A stretch of DNA of 24,369 bases from contig LT649467.1 of assembly GCA_900128395.1 (NCBI GenBank), positions 1-24,369 on the forward strand, written 5' to 3'. Both the position numbers and the translations under genes were made by a program. Below, piece after piece: positions 18,101 through 24,369 of this stretch (position 1 is its first letter; each line of letters opens with the position of its first letter). The notes under the pieces were generated by a model. The model did not search any database and was not told the DNA's origin. It saw nothing but the letters and a program-made list of their open reading frames with translations. The stretch is from Stramenopiles sp. TOSAG23-2. Lineage: Eukaryota; Sar.

Positions 18101-18681
18101 AAGCAGAGTTGGATGATGTCGCTGTTGAAGCACTTAGGATGATAGGCTCGGTTGTTAGATGTTCGCCTATCTTCCCAAGCCAAGTCGTCCAACATGTAGA
18201 ACGGCGCGTAATGCAATGGGGATCGCAAATCACTGAAGCCTTAAAGGCATTTGATGTTACCCATGACCGTATATCAGCTTCAATACATAAAGGTGAAAAA
18301 GCACAACAACATGAATATACTAATTTTGAAGGAATGATGAATGATGATAGCGTATATAACTCCGAAATAGCTAATGCTAACAATATGGCCACTGGTGGTG
18401 ACATGGACACTAAGACAAAAAGTAACAATAGGCAACGAGGGCAACAGAAGGAATCGCTGTTAAAAGTTTCCGATTTGGATCCATCACAATCGACCAGAGT
18501 TGGTCAACAAGCGCCATTATCCCCATCAAACATGGGAGAACTTTTATTTGATCGTATTGATAAAGATAAAAATGGTGTCATAGATAGAAAAGAATTTTTA
18601 GAAGCTGTTCAAAATGCACAAGCTTTGACTGCATTAGCATCATCTCTTACTGATGAGAAAGGGTTACCTAAAGTAATGTAG
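12130..18681 (+). CDS. Giant SFI1-type centrin-binding repeat protein with GAF-like and EF-hand domains
   Basis: 2183 residues in one frame. Residues about 75-290 form a coiled coil. From W297 to W1802 I count about 41 units of the SFI1 type: a long helix with FxxW or a variant such as FSRW, FHGW or FRTW, followed by a basic stretch and recurring every 33-40 residues. Two units have Phe instead of Trp (FLLF, FQKF). In Sfi1 each unit binds one centrin, building the spindle-pole-body half-bridge or basal-body filaments. Residues about 1822-2010 look like a GAF domain (DSITIFLFDAQKG, GVIGYVARTGLPLMAENV, YIGVPIID). The C-terminus has a canonical EF-hand loop D2144 to E2155 (DKDKNGVIDRKE). Yeast and human SFI1 have roughly half as many repeats and no GAF or EF-hand that I know of. 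ATG at 12130, stop TAG. Confidence 0.92.
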   Translation: MSIVGDEQKVKMLLDNDLSIQRSNVKRENMKDYLKDLRFRLLDDLKSDHPLRHPKAVNWRSAQSVIALFKKHKELAYNERSAATNLDLIEENEQLCKQNKIMSDELELLNKAATSMKVRLEHLETQNQLLTEKSTNDSERAESRQAENTEYLAELKSTRLENKTMREALGRLRTEHLEASKELESLRSERSNLASEQAKHTRQIKILKGELKASDDDRETQKILARKLETQIAKQSSEIIVLTEQVGDYAVIKADYEAMKRRLQNIEESSFSQQQKLIKKTLDNIRLQKERTFFSVWYQNVTAIRRSRFVLLKMKNRRLHTVFAQWQYNVYEIVSQRKKLKRFASHMMQGAKARIFRTWWHKVELRREANNEKLREQRLIEKAARRWNRRELHFFYTKWSNNIKSIKRDRALLARFMSKYNKRMEHSVFSRWAEFAMERKRLRHDEEVKNRKIKKAALKWKQMELHAVFNTWHKNVKNIVRERKLVERFKSRYTHRIEHSVFSRWHEVTVDKKKNRKLVEQFARKWRNMDSFTRFNRWVQFTKDSKRERQEGEARDNKVRRAALRWKLMELGHVFHGWAHNVEANIRERKLLDRFMRKLKRKTEYSVFARWIDFTKDSIWTRNTIARFISKYKRRSEHAVFDTWAEFTEESKRYRNKMDNFHHKYKYKYEISAFARWLEHTKERKKYRVLVQRFRIRFKKRLESASFARWVDYVHDIVTSRNRLNKFLKKYKYKTEISAFSRWVDFTKERIKYRVLTQRFITKYNKRTEHASFDRWVEQVEEIKRNRTTITRFTKRWQNLGLLAVYRGWHHFVEEQKHERKETEAWERKVRRAMLKWKQFELGLVFKGWHSNVYNIRRERALVARFVSKFHKRVEHMVFSTWAQYTHEKISNRRLITQFAKRWKNADKHHIFQTWKDFIAGVHNEREIEEQRNLRVKQAMLRWQQKELSAMFHGWRNNSNEIRRNRNLVNRFVTKFQKRHEHAVFITWYDKVQDRVNARKHFKRMISRFERKEEAGCFMMWKRRVNFMKENERILQSAKEEKEQLALRAQREHAMQQRRLKRFLTHVKRQGESLALRTWKQNAMEQKRQRLKLQRFMKHMKFGTESSVFRTWRENAIEQKRNRVKLTRFVRQMKMAGALKVIKTWVANVEEIKRVRQTMVRVLHRVCNAGLLFGMRKWKTYVNWYAKNILEGTKHEMENKIMELQDSHNQLQEQLNGQTAVIQTLLDSKKLRTSYFTWSKFKNDRFKARRILTNIAFSALNVPFIHWRRVATQIKHDAVMKAVAKAAQEEMAVYRKKRAESFMRQLRLSGVSRVFRGWRFNAVERMHQRNVVNRFVKRWKNQGLAKIFLLFVKNMQVRKHHRYVMTRFFTHLSLKKEKMGFKKWVGVVQFTKQQAAEEARESKIRMKLAMMEKEAADKLQKIKEREELQRAQYESKLHEVREIHAKKVLRNLVGDMLGKTFSAWRHFTDRSLKDKNTVKLFVKRWRQQGLFTVFRTWAVNVQKAVEERRTIIRFTKQWRNRGLMMRYKKWYRFAKDQKAERKMNQRVVHIYSDKLRKKLFKSWQKESKDMKRIRINTENFIRKWRNLDLTVAFQKFQYLRKMRVHLRDFFQRAEDKRAAMIKEEKNAAFKHWLKFCNTSLMYRVKELAKEVHDLRTHLDQERAFRELELGKADARMEDTKMHRAKRMLARWSGKRLLDCFETWEMNVKNIRHQRKVMKAFVGKLKNRQLLALFNQWSENVANIKRQRYVVNRFVRRWKNRNLVRTFEAWSYHAHSMKHDRIIMTKFIKQWQNKFLLKLFRTWHTKVAMKVYRRSHSGRMNRLSDAFERFCRKLSRAKHVKDLFTIVSQYGPDVVQCDSITIFLFDAQKGVYWTLYGSGSKKLKCPHRGHEGVIGYVARTGLPLMAENVIEHPSHYKEIDGTTYTSSQLGDGMKQIIEEGEDSVTVGTYQYIGVPIIDRGGPTVAVIKATHLKLNNLNETKEKPAKNRTGQKAELDDVAVEALRMIGSVVRCSPIFPSQVVQHVERRVMQWGSQITEALKAFDVTHDRISASIHKGEKAQQHEYTNFEGMMNDDSVYNSEIANANNMATGGDMDTKTKSNNRQRGQQKESLLKVSDLDPSQSTRVGQQAPLSPSNMGELLFDRIDKDKNGVIDRKEFLEAVQNAQALTALASSLTDEKGLPKVM

Positions 18682-19208
18682 AGAGAGTAAAGTAAAACGT
18701 TGTATCATATGATGCGTATCGTTTACTGAATATTATGTATGATGTATCATATATAATATAATATCATAACATACGTAGTATGATACGAAGCGTATGATAT
18801 GATGTACATATATATATACGAACGTATATATGCATATTATACCTTTTAATTTTTATTTCTAATTGTATACTCGTGATAATTCCTATCATACTCTCAAAAA
18901 AGTATGATATTTAAAAAAAATAAATATTATAAAAATATAATACTCTCGTATGTGTGTCAATAACTCCCGAAACGGGAATTACCATTAGCCTGCGGCGGCG
19001 CATGAGAGATAATCTTTAGATTGAGTATTGAGCATGGTATTTTGTCAGAGATATAAAATTATTACGGTATATTTATGCTAATAACACGTATATTTTTACG
19101 TAGAGTTTAACCACATTCATAATAATCCATTATGATAAAATAATCATTAAATTTATTAATGGCCATATGATTCAACAGATCATATGATACCTGAGACTAT
19201 TTCTATTT
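18682..19208. other. Convergent 3' intergenic region with TATGATA/TATCATA words
   Basis: Lies between the 3' ends of the SFI1-like gene and the kinase. No gene seen. Residues 18702-18810 are dense in tatcata, tatgata and gtatgat words and imperfect dyads. A small hairpin cccg-aaa-cggg sits at 18966-18976 beside a short GC-rich patch. Confidence 0.5.
19164..19186. repeat. Stem-loop just beyond the kinase stop codon
   Basis: Perfect 8-bp arms catatgat (19164-19171) and atcatatg (19179-19186) flank a 7-base loop. It lies 23 bp downstream of the kinase stop on the minus strand and may fall in its 3' UTR. A chance AT-rich dyad is possible. Confidence 0.6.
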
Positions 19209-20450
19209 TTATTTTAACCATGGATGTTGTAAAGCCTCTTCACATGACATTCGTTGCAGAGAATCCGCATTTAACAATCTTGATATAAAATCTTTACCCT
19301 CTTTTGACAATTCCCGATTCCATATTATATTCTCTTCATCAAAATTACCGGAAATAACATCTCGATATATCTCTTCATGCAAATGCTTTCCATCGCTGTC
19401 AAATGGGTGCTGCCCAACAATAATACAATATAAGGATACACCAAGAGCCCATAAATCAACTGCAGGACCATATGATTCTCGCTTCATCATTTCCGGAGCC
19501 CAAAAAGCAAACGTTCCTTCAGCATCGTCTGGATTTGGCTTAACTACCACATTATTGTTACGGCGAATTTCACATTTAACTGCCATGCCAAAATCAATCA
19601 ATACAAACCTTGGATCATCTTTATTACGTAATTGTTCACGTTTCACTAATATATTTTCTGGTTTCACATCTCGATGGATCACGCCACGCTCATGTACATA
19701 TTTCAACGCATTTAACATTTCCCTTGCAGTTTGGCGTGCGGCACTTTCACTTAAAACGCCATTCTCACTTACCCAGCTGTCAAAGGCTACTCCTTTGACG
19801 AAATCAAATACTAGGTATACTTTATTATTTTTTTCTATTACATCACGCAACGAGCATATACCTTGATGGTCATTGCCTAAATGTTTCAATATATCAACTT
19901 CCTCTTTGACAGTTGCAATGTTTACTAAATTTAAATCTATTTCTTTGACTGCATAAGTCTTTCCAGTATCCAAATCAGTTGCTGAACGAACGACGCCAAA
20001 AGAACCTTGTCCAACTGTTTTACCAAAAGTATATCGACCAATCTTTTTAGACCTGATCCGGCCTGATGTGGTAGTACTTATTTCGTTCTTGTTATAACTG
20101 TAATTAATTGCCAACGTCTTATTTTGTATGTTTCTTCTATTACTACTACTATTCCTTCCTATTGTTGATAAAGAATTGTAATGTGCATTATGTTTTGAAC
20201 CTTCTGAGTCTACGAAATATAACGCTCCACCACATAATAAAACCACACCTCCAGCGGCAGCTTGTATCATAGATTTATTCCCATTCAAATTTGTATTTCT
20301 AATATAAGATGGATGCGATATAAAACGTTTAAAACTATGAGATAAAGATTGTTGATGACTTGAAGATGAAGGTTGCCTTACAATTTCGCTAATTTTTTTT
20401 CCATTACTTTTTTTCATGATTCTATTTATCATACGTTTAGTTAAATTCAT
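19209..20450 (-). CDS. Membrane-anchored Ser/Thr protein kinase, CAMK-like
   Basis: 413 residues. The kinase domain spans about 140-412 and keeps all catalytic elements: glycine loop GQGSFGVV 147-154, Lys169 in YAVKE, HRD 259-261 with Asn266, DFG 286-288, APE 318-320 and DLWALG from 332. It ends at the family-typical HPWLK, with no calmodulin-binding tail. The closest pattern is the CAMK group. The first 60 residues are basic and Ser-rich with almost no acidic residues. A hydrophobic segment follows at 61-80 (MIQAAAGGVV to ALYFV), then a polar Ser/Asn linker. That resembles a mitochondrial presequence plus membrane anchor, so I infer an organelle-tethered kinase; a signal anchor for another membrane is possible. 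Substrate unknown. Single exon; ATG at 20450, TAA stop. Confidence 0.93.
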   Translation of the reverse strand: MNLTKRMINRIMKKSNGKKISEIVRQPSSSSHQQSLSHSFKRFISHPSYIRNTNLNGNKSMIQAAAGGVVLLCGGALYFVDSEGSKHNAHYNSLSTIGRNSSSNRRNIQNKTLAINYSYNKNEISTTTSGRIRSKKIGRYTFGKTVGQGSFGVVRSATDLDTGKTYAVKEIDLNLVNIATVKEEVDILKHLGNDHQGICSLRDVIEKNNKVYLVFDFVKGVAFDSWVSENGVLSESAARQTAREMLNALKYVHERGVIHRDVKPENILVKREQLRNKDDPRFVLIDFGMAVKCEIRRNNNVVVKPNPDDAEGTFAFWAPEMMKRESYGPAVDLWALGVSLYCIIVGQHPFDSDGKHLHEEIYRDVISGNFDEENIIWNRELSKEGKDFISRLLNADSLQRMSCEEALQHPWLK

Positions 20451-21369
20451 TATTAATGAAAATAATCTTCTATGTTCTTTCTATTTCTGTTCTATTACAA
20501 TCAAAAAATATTCCTTACACTATATAATAACTATTGTGTGTAGTAAAATTATACTACTATAAATATATATGTAAAAATAAAGATTCACAAAAATACTTTG
20601 TAAAAAATTTCGTTCCCTTGAATAATAATATAGTGAAAAGTAATGAACAAACGGGAGAAGAAAACTATAAGTTTTTTATTATCGCTATAAAAAATGTATT
20701 ATTGCAATTAATCTATGCTTGATTGTTAAATTTCTGTTGTGTCATTATACGTATTATAAATTCTACATCATATCGTTATTTGTATTTATTTAGTTGCATT
20801 TGTTCTGTATTATACATACTGTATGTATTTGTATGAAACCGGCCGGCTATTTCGCACTACCACACTACCACAATTCTTATTTCAAATACAATAATGAGAA
20901 GGCCAGAAAATACAATGGAATAGCATCATTAATAATATTTAGAATTATGATAACAAGAATTCCTGGCCTGCCCGGCCTGGGCTGGAATGTTAATACATGG
21001 AGTGTTCTTTAGATCTAGGAGTGTTCCAATAGTGTTCTGGTGTTCTCTGTACAATACAAGTATTTCAAACATCACGGTGCCCTCGCATCGCACCCTTAAT
21101 TAGATAAAGAGGAAGACCAGGTATTATTTAAGGTAAAGACGCAGACTCTATCTTTGATGACCAAAAAATTTTATCGTTAATGTACACATAACTTATAATA
21201 GACATACATATTACTTATACATTTGGATAGACATATCGATATACTCCTTTTGCGTACATCAATATTTTTACATATAATTTTAGATAGACATACATCAATA
21301 ACCACGCACACATATACATAGAAACATCTTCAATAATAATCATAAGAAGACAAAGCGATAGATACAAAT
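20451..21369. other. Divergent intergenic region between kinase and Asn-rich ORF
   Basis: 919 bp, mostly AT-rich. It contains small GC-rich islands: ccggccgg within about 20838-20851, and a self-complementary patch at 20959-20988 (attcc...ggaat enclosing ggcctgcccggcc). ORFs of 62 and 72 codons at 20534-20722 and 20794-21012 look random. Promoters of both neighbours should lie here. Confidence 0.5.
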
Positions 21370-21819
21370 ATGTACATATATATAATTATATATGCATTAA
21401 AGGAAAAGAATAATAATATCAATGGTGTACCAAAAGGGACCTATTTTTGCTACTGGGACAATGGAAGTGTTACATCCCCAATCAATAATAATAAAAATAT
21501 GAATCATGGTGTCGGTAGTCCACGTTACAACAATGATCATAATAATAATGAATTTCCTATCTCCAGAAATCATTCCCCCTCACCATATATTAATATCAAT
21601 CATCAACCAAATAATTTAAAACAAAAGCAGAAATTAATTTTGCCAAGTCAAATACGAAATACTTCTTTACTTCGTGGAATGCGACGCGTAGGTGGTGGAA
21701 CGATGAAGCCATCGGCATCACCAATATTGCCGCAATTTTCACCTGTCAAACAACGTCAAAACAATGGACGGCATGGTAATTATAGAAGAAATGCTTTAGG
21801 TCGGAACAATAGTGTTTAA
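21370..21819 (+). CDS. Low-complexity Asn- and Ser-Pro-rich protein
   Basis: 149 codons. The first ten residues (MYIYIIIYAL) are read from TA-repeat DNA and may not be genuine; the next Met is residue 44 (21499), and an upstream exon is also possible. The rest is Asn-rich and disordered, with Ser-Pro sites at TSPIN, GSPRY, HSPSP, ASPIL and FSPVKQR. The last fits the full CDK consensus S/T-P-x-K/R. The C-terminal part is basic (LLRGMRRVGGG, then RRNALGRNN). No domain recognised and no function proposed. It is on the same strand as the downstream ankyrin-like gene, with a 275-bp spacer. Confidence 0.5.
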   Translation: MYIYIIIYALKEKNNNINGVPKGTYFCYWDNGSVTSPINNNKNMNHGVGSPRYNNDHNNNEFPISRNHSPSPYININHQPNNLKQKQKLILPSQIRNTSLLRGMRRVGGGTMKPSASPILPQFSPVKQRQNNGRHGNYRRNALGRNNSV

Positions 21820-22094
21820 ATGATACGTGAAGAACATATATGTGAATAAAAGCGTGTAAAAAGTATTTTATGTATATTAATAATTCAATAATCTGCTTTT
21901 TATACTAGCTACTATTTGCATGCTAAATTTATTATTCGATTTTATTCATATTGGCACGTGGAGATAAATATGTATATCCGGGATTGTGCAGATATTATTT
22001 ATATTATACATTATAATATAAAGAATAGAAGTAGTATAATCATATATATATATATACATATATTTACGAAGCTTTCAGGTATATATATGTAATC

Positions 22095-23171
22095 ATGGGG
22101 CAAATGTGCACAGGTGGGCGGAAATCCATGTTAATGAACAAACATGGAAAATTAAATAAAAGTGTTGCACATGCGAAATATAGTTATATGGATACAAATG
22201 ATGATACTATTCATGCTGTCGAACAATTAAGCTTATCTGAATATTATACCATCTTAGCCGTTGATGTGACAAATTTACAATCAACTGGGAAGTTTCCTAC
22301 ACGTCGTGATTTTATAGAGTCAATCGATGAAAATGATTTCGAACGTAGAGATGCCATTATCGAATTGATGGTAGTTAGTAATAGCAAAGAGTTATGGACA
22401 ACCTTTAATGAATATATCAAAAATAATAAAACCACCAATTTACATATAAATTGGCCTGGAATTGCACACTTAGCAATATATATACAAGAATTGGGTCATT
22501 TTGAATATATTTTCAATAGTTGTGAACAATGGGATATTAATACCATCCATGAGTTGTTTGAAAGTTGTGTCAATAGCGGCGGACTTGGTGGTCTTGAAAT
22601 TGCGAAATGTATATTGTCTAAACACAAATTCGATAATAATAATAGCGACAAGAAAAAAAGTAGTAACACTAATTATGACTATAATAATAATCAACCCATT
22701 AATATTAATAGAAGAAATGGAAAAGGTGAAACATATTTATATATTGCATGTAAGCATTCATTGGACGAAGATTTTATCAAAATGTTATTACAAAATGGAG
22801 CTGATCCTAGATTAAAAAGTAATGAAGATAAAGATGCTTTGGATATTGCAAAATCTATTTTGAAAGTAAGAAATACATTTGAAAATGATAAAGCAAATTA
22901 TGTACAAATTTTACACGATCAAAAAAACTACAAATTAACAGGATGTGGTTATAATGGCTATGAAGAAGCTGCAGATCAAATCAGTATATCTACTACAATT
23001 ATTAAATTGTTGGAAGAAGAGAAAGCTCGGTTAGCAAATGGGAAAGATAATGAATCGATAGGAAAGATAGAATCATCAAAAGAAAATGTTGTCACAAAGA
23101 AAGAAGACGATGATGTCAAACCAACGACAGAAGAGACAACTACGAAGATGGAGGAGGAGGAAAAAAATTGA
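22095..23171 (+). CDS. Ankyrin-like protein with N-myristoylation motif
   Basis: 358 residues. The N-terminus MGQMCTGGRKS fits an N-myristoylation signal (Gly2, Thr6), with Cys5 as a plausible palmitoylation site, so membrane association is inferred. The middle is helical. Residues about 206-255 contain the clearest ankyrin-type unit (GKGETYLYIACKH, then LLQNGADPRLK, then ALDIAKSI). More degenerate units may lie at about 118-175. An Asn/Lys/Ser-rich insertion (180-200) separates them. The C-terminal 60 residues are charged (Lys, Glu, Thr) and likely disordered. Ankyrin repeats mediate protein binding, so an adaptor role at a membrane is likely, but no partner can be named. ATG at 22095 is preceded by TA-rich DNA; stop TGA. 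Confidence 0.8.
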   Translation: MGQMCTGGRKSMLMNKHGKLNKSVAHAKYSYMDTNDDTIHAVEQLSLSEYYTILAVDVTNLQSTGKFPTRRDFIESIDENDFERRDAIIELMVVSNSKELWTTFNEYIKNNKTTNLHINWPGIAHLAIYIQELGHFEYIFNSCEQWDINTIHELFESCVNSGGLGGLEIAKCILSKHKFDNNNSDKKKSSNTNYDYNNNQPININRRNGKGETYLYIACKHSLDEDFIKMLLQNGADPRLKSNEDKDALDIAKSILKVRNTFENDKANYVQILHDQKNYKLTGCGYNGYEEAADQISISTTIIKLLEEEKARLANGKDNESIGKIESSKENVVTKKEDDDVKPTTEETTTKMEEEEKN

Positions 23172-23544
23172 AAAGGAACATTTTTATACGTATAATATAA
23201 AGAGCCTGGAGAGAGTATATATCACATTTGCACATTTTTACATTTTCAAACGCACATTTTTTTTTCCACAAATAATTTATATATATATATACGATCGTAT
23301 GTATTTTAACGCGCTCATTTTTGAGAGAGATATGTTTTTAATTAATAGAGTGTGCGTACATAATGTGACTAAGGGAAGGATAGTATCATATTTTATTTTT
23401 TTATATATGAATATTTACTTTATATATTAAATAAAATACGTATATTCTTTACATATTTTTTAATTTTTTGTCATAAAAAATAAAATACTCTGTCTCTTTC
23501 GCGTGTTTTTCTCCTCAAATTCTAAAACACATACGCATTCTCTC
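23172..23544. other. Convergent 3' intergenic region
   Basis: Separates the 3' ends of the ankyrin-like gene and the ankyrin/EF-hand gene. AT-rich with TA microsatellite at about 23278-23291 and T tracts. Nothing gene-like. A 114-codon ORF that overlaps the ankyrin-like gene's 3' end in another frame is a shadow. Confidence 0.5.
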
Positions 23545-24068
23545 TTAAAATCCTCGTCTAGTTACCGTTTGGTCTACTACAACGCCATATTTTTCATATG
23601 CATATTTTGGGTCTATTTTCGCCAATTCTTCGTAGCTTATTGAATTGGAACCATCTACATCAAAAAGTTTTGCTTTATTTTGCATATCTTCAGTGGGTAA
23701 CTCCGGAATCATCACATGATCTTTTAATCCACCTGGTTGTATTGAATGGTGATCATCGACTATAATACCAGAACCTTTCAATTCATCGATAACCGCTTGA
23801 GAATGTAAGTGTTGTACACCAGTATATTGTGCAATATCTACAGTGCCTCTTATAATACCAAGGCATACATCGCTGCCTTCTTTGTTCGGGTAGGAGAGCC
23901 AGTGAGCATGATCATCGGAATTTGCACCAATTTGACCATCTCTAGGAGCACAGGAAACACCCCAACATTTTAATGTAGCAACTGCTTTTGTATTTCCTTG
24001 CGATGTATGAAATAAGATTGGTGTCATGCCTTTTGTTATTTCACGAGCTTCAGTCGTACGAGCACCTG
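23545..24068 (-). CDS. 3' exon of an ankyrin/EF-hand protein (5' part missing)
   Basis: From an internal ATG at 24027 the frame gives 160 residues, but it is open upstream to a stop at 24087 and the protein reads sensibly before that Met: GARTTEAREITKGMTPILF, which resembles the end of one ankyrin unit and the start of the next. A good 3' splice-site sequence (tttacactttcaatag) ends at 24069, so I place the exon start at 24068. Numbered from the Met, the next stretch TSQGNTKAVATLKCWGVS (8-25) continues the ankyrin pattern. An unrecognised segment with WLSYPNKEGSD follows, and a 12-residue EF-hand loop at 123-134 (DVDGSNSISYEE) has acidic ligands at 1, 3 and 12. Position 6 is Asn instead of the usual Gly. 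The upstream exon may lie beyond the window. Stop TAG. Confidence 0.7.
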
Positions 24069-24369
24069 CTATTGAAAGTGTAAACTAAGTATGCTTGTAT
24101 AACGATTTTTCATATATCATATATTATTTATTATAAAAAATACGAATATATATATACTTTCGTGTATATAATATTATATATATATTATACGTATATATCC
24201 ATTTGAAATCATATGCTGATAGAATATTAGACAGACGTGCATTAGAGCTTTAATAGTGTATCATAGGCCATCAATATATCCCTAGGGGTCCAAATTTGCT
24301 CCATATGGAGCAAATTTGATTTGTGGGCATTATTTCCAGCTCTAATTAGAATACGCATTGTACAGATTG
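24069..24369. other. Right-edge region: probable intron or upstream sequence of the ankyrin/EF-hand gene
   Basis: 24088-24200 is AT-rich with TA runs and no coding character. 24241-24369 is less AT-rich, holds the palindromic structure, and has an open minus-strand frame to the edge. I cannot place a confident 5' splice donor or an upstream exon. Confidence 0.4.
24241..24346. repeat. 106-bp inverted-repeat structure with a perfect 28-bp palindrome
   Basis: Outer 9-bp arms attagagct (24241-24249) and agctctaat (24338-24346) enclose a perfect 28-bp palindrome at 24291-24318 whose half is caaatttgctccat. A ccctaggg dyad lies just left of it. The minus strand is also open from the window edge to a stop at 24242-24244, giving 38 codons from the ATG at 24358, so part of this could be coding. 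It resembles a small foldback or MITE-like element; no target-site duplication is evident. Confidence 0.6.

Noticed and set aside
20534-21012. 62- and 72-codon ORFs upstream of the kinase
   Set aside because: No coding bias, no recognisable motifs, and located in a divergent promoter region.
24301-24308. CCATATGG as a CArG/MADS-box site
   Set aside because: CArG boxes need six A/T between CC and GG, and this has four. The larger 28-bp palindrome explains it.
1-24369. Giant-virus or bacterial origin of the window
   Set aside because: A proteasome alpha subunit, kinesin-13 and SFI1 proteins with eukaryotic spacing and no operon or ribosome-binding-site pattern point to a nuclear genome.

Overview
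The window looks like nuclear DNA from an AT-rich unicellular eukaryote. It encodes a 20S proteasome alpha subunit, a kinesin-13 motor, a giant SFI1/centrin-type repeat protein, a eukaryotic-style Ser/Thr kinase and a PIF1 helicase. Nearly every gene reads as one uninterrupted frame, so the genome appears intron-poor; one gene at the right edge probably carries an intron. TAA, TAG and TGA all end genes, so the standard code fits. Asn homopolymers in several proteins match the AT-rich DNA. The SFI1-type protein and kinesin-13 suggest a cell with centrin-based basal bodies, probably a flagellate. Stramenopile or another protist lineage is possible, but the sequence alone does not decide it.

Layout, left to right: the 5' end of an unidentified gene (1-55, minus); a SAM-PIF1-GRF helicase (507-3521, minus) with a 61-bp tandem duplication upstream of it; a doubtful 46-codon ORF (3960-4100, plus); kinesin-13 (4416-6752, plus); a GTAC-rich spacer; a short secreted or membrane LRR-like ORF (7139-7501, plus); a spacer with strong CTAG/CCAGG palindromes (7696-7794 and 7934-7971); proteasome alpha-6 (8116-8841, minus). 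A poly(dT)-rich divergent promoter region separates that gene from a long coiled-coil protein (9533-11174, plus) interrupted by a 45-N assembly gap.

The central gene (12130-18681, plus) encodes 2183 residues: an N-terminal coiled coil, about 41 SFI1-type repeats, a GAF-like domain and a C-terminal EF-hand. Convergent to it is a Ser/Thr kinase with a mitochondrial-presequence-like N-terminus and a membrane segment (19209-20450, minus). After it come a low-complexity Asn/Ser-Pro ORF (21370-21819, plus), an ankyrin-like protein with an N-myristoylation motif (22095-23171, plus), and the 3' exon of an ankyrin/EF-hand gene (23545-24068, minus). The right edge holds a 106-bp inverted-repeat structure centred near a perfect 28-bp palindrome.

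Three neighbouring genes (kinesin-13, the coiled-coil protein and the SFI1-like protein) may all serve the microtubule or basal-body system. Linkage in a eukaryote is weak evidence for that. No rRNA, tRNA, CRISPR array or autonomous transposon was recognised. The most unusual items are the SFI1-GAF-EF-hand architecture, the SAM-PIF1-GRF helicase, a kinesin-13 lacking the aspartate of its KVD motif, and the intergenic palindromes.
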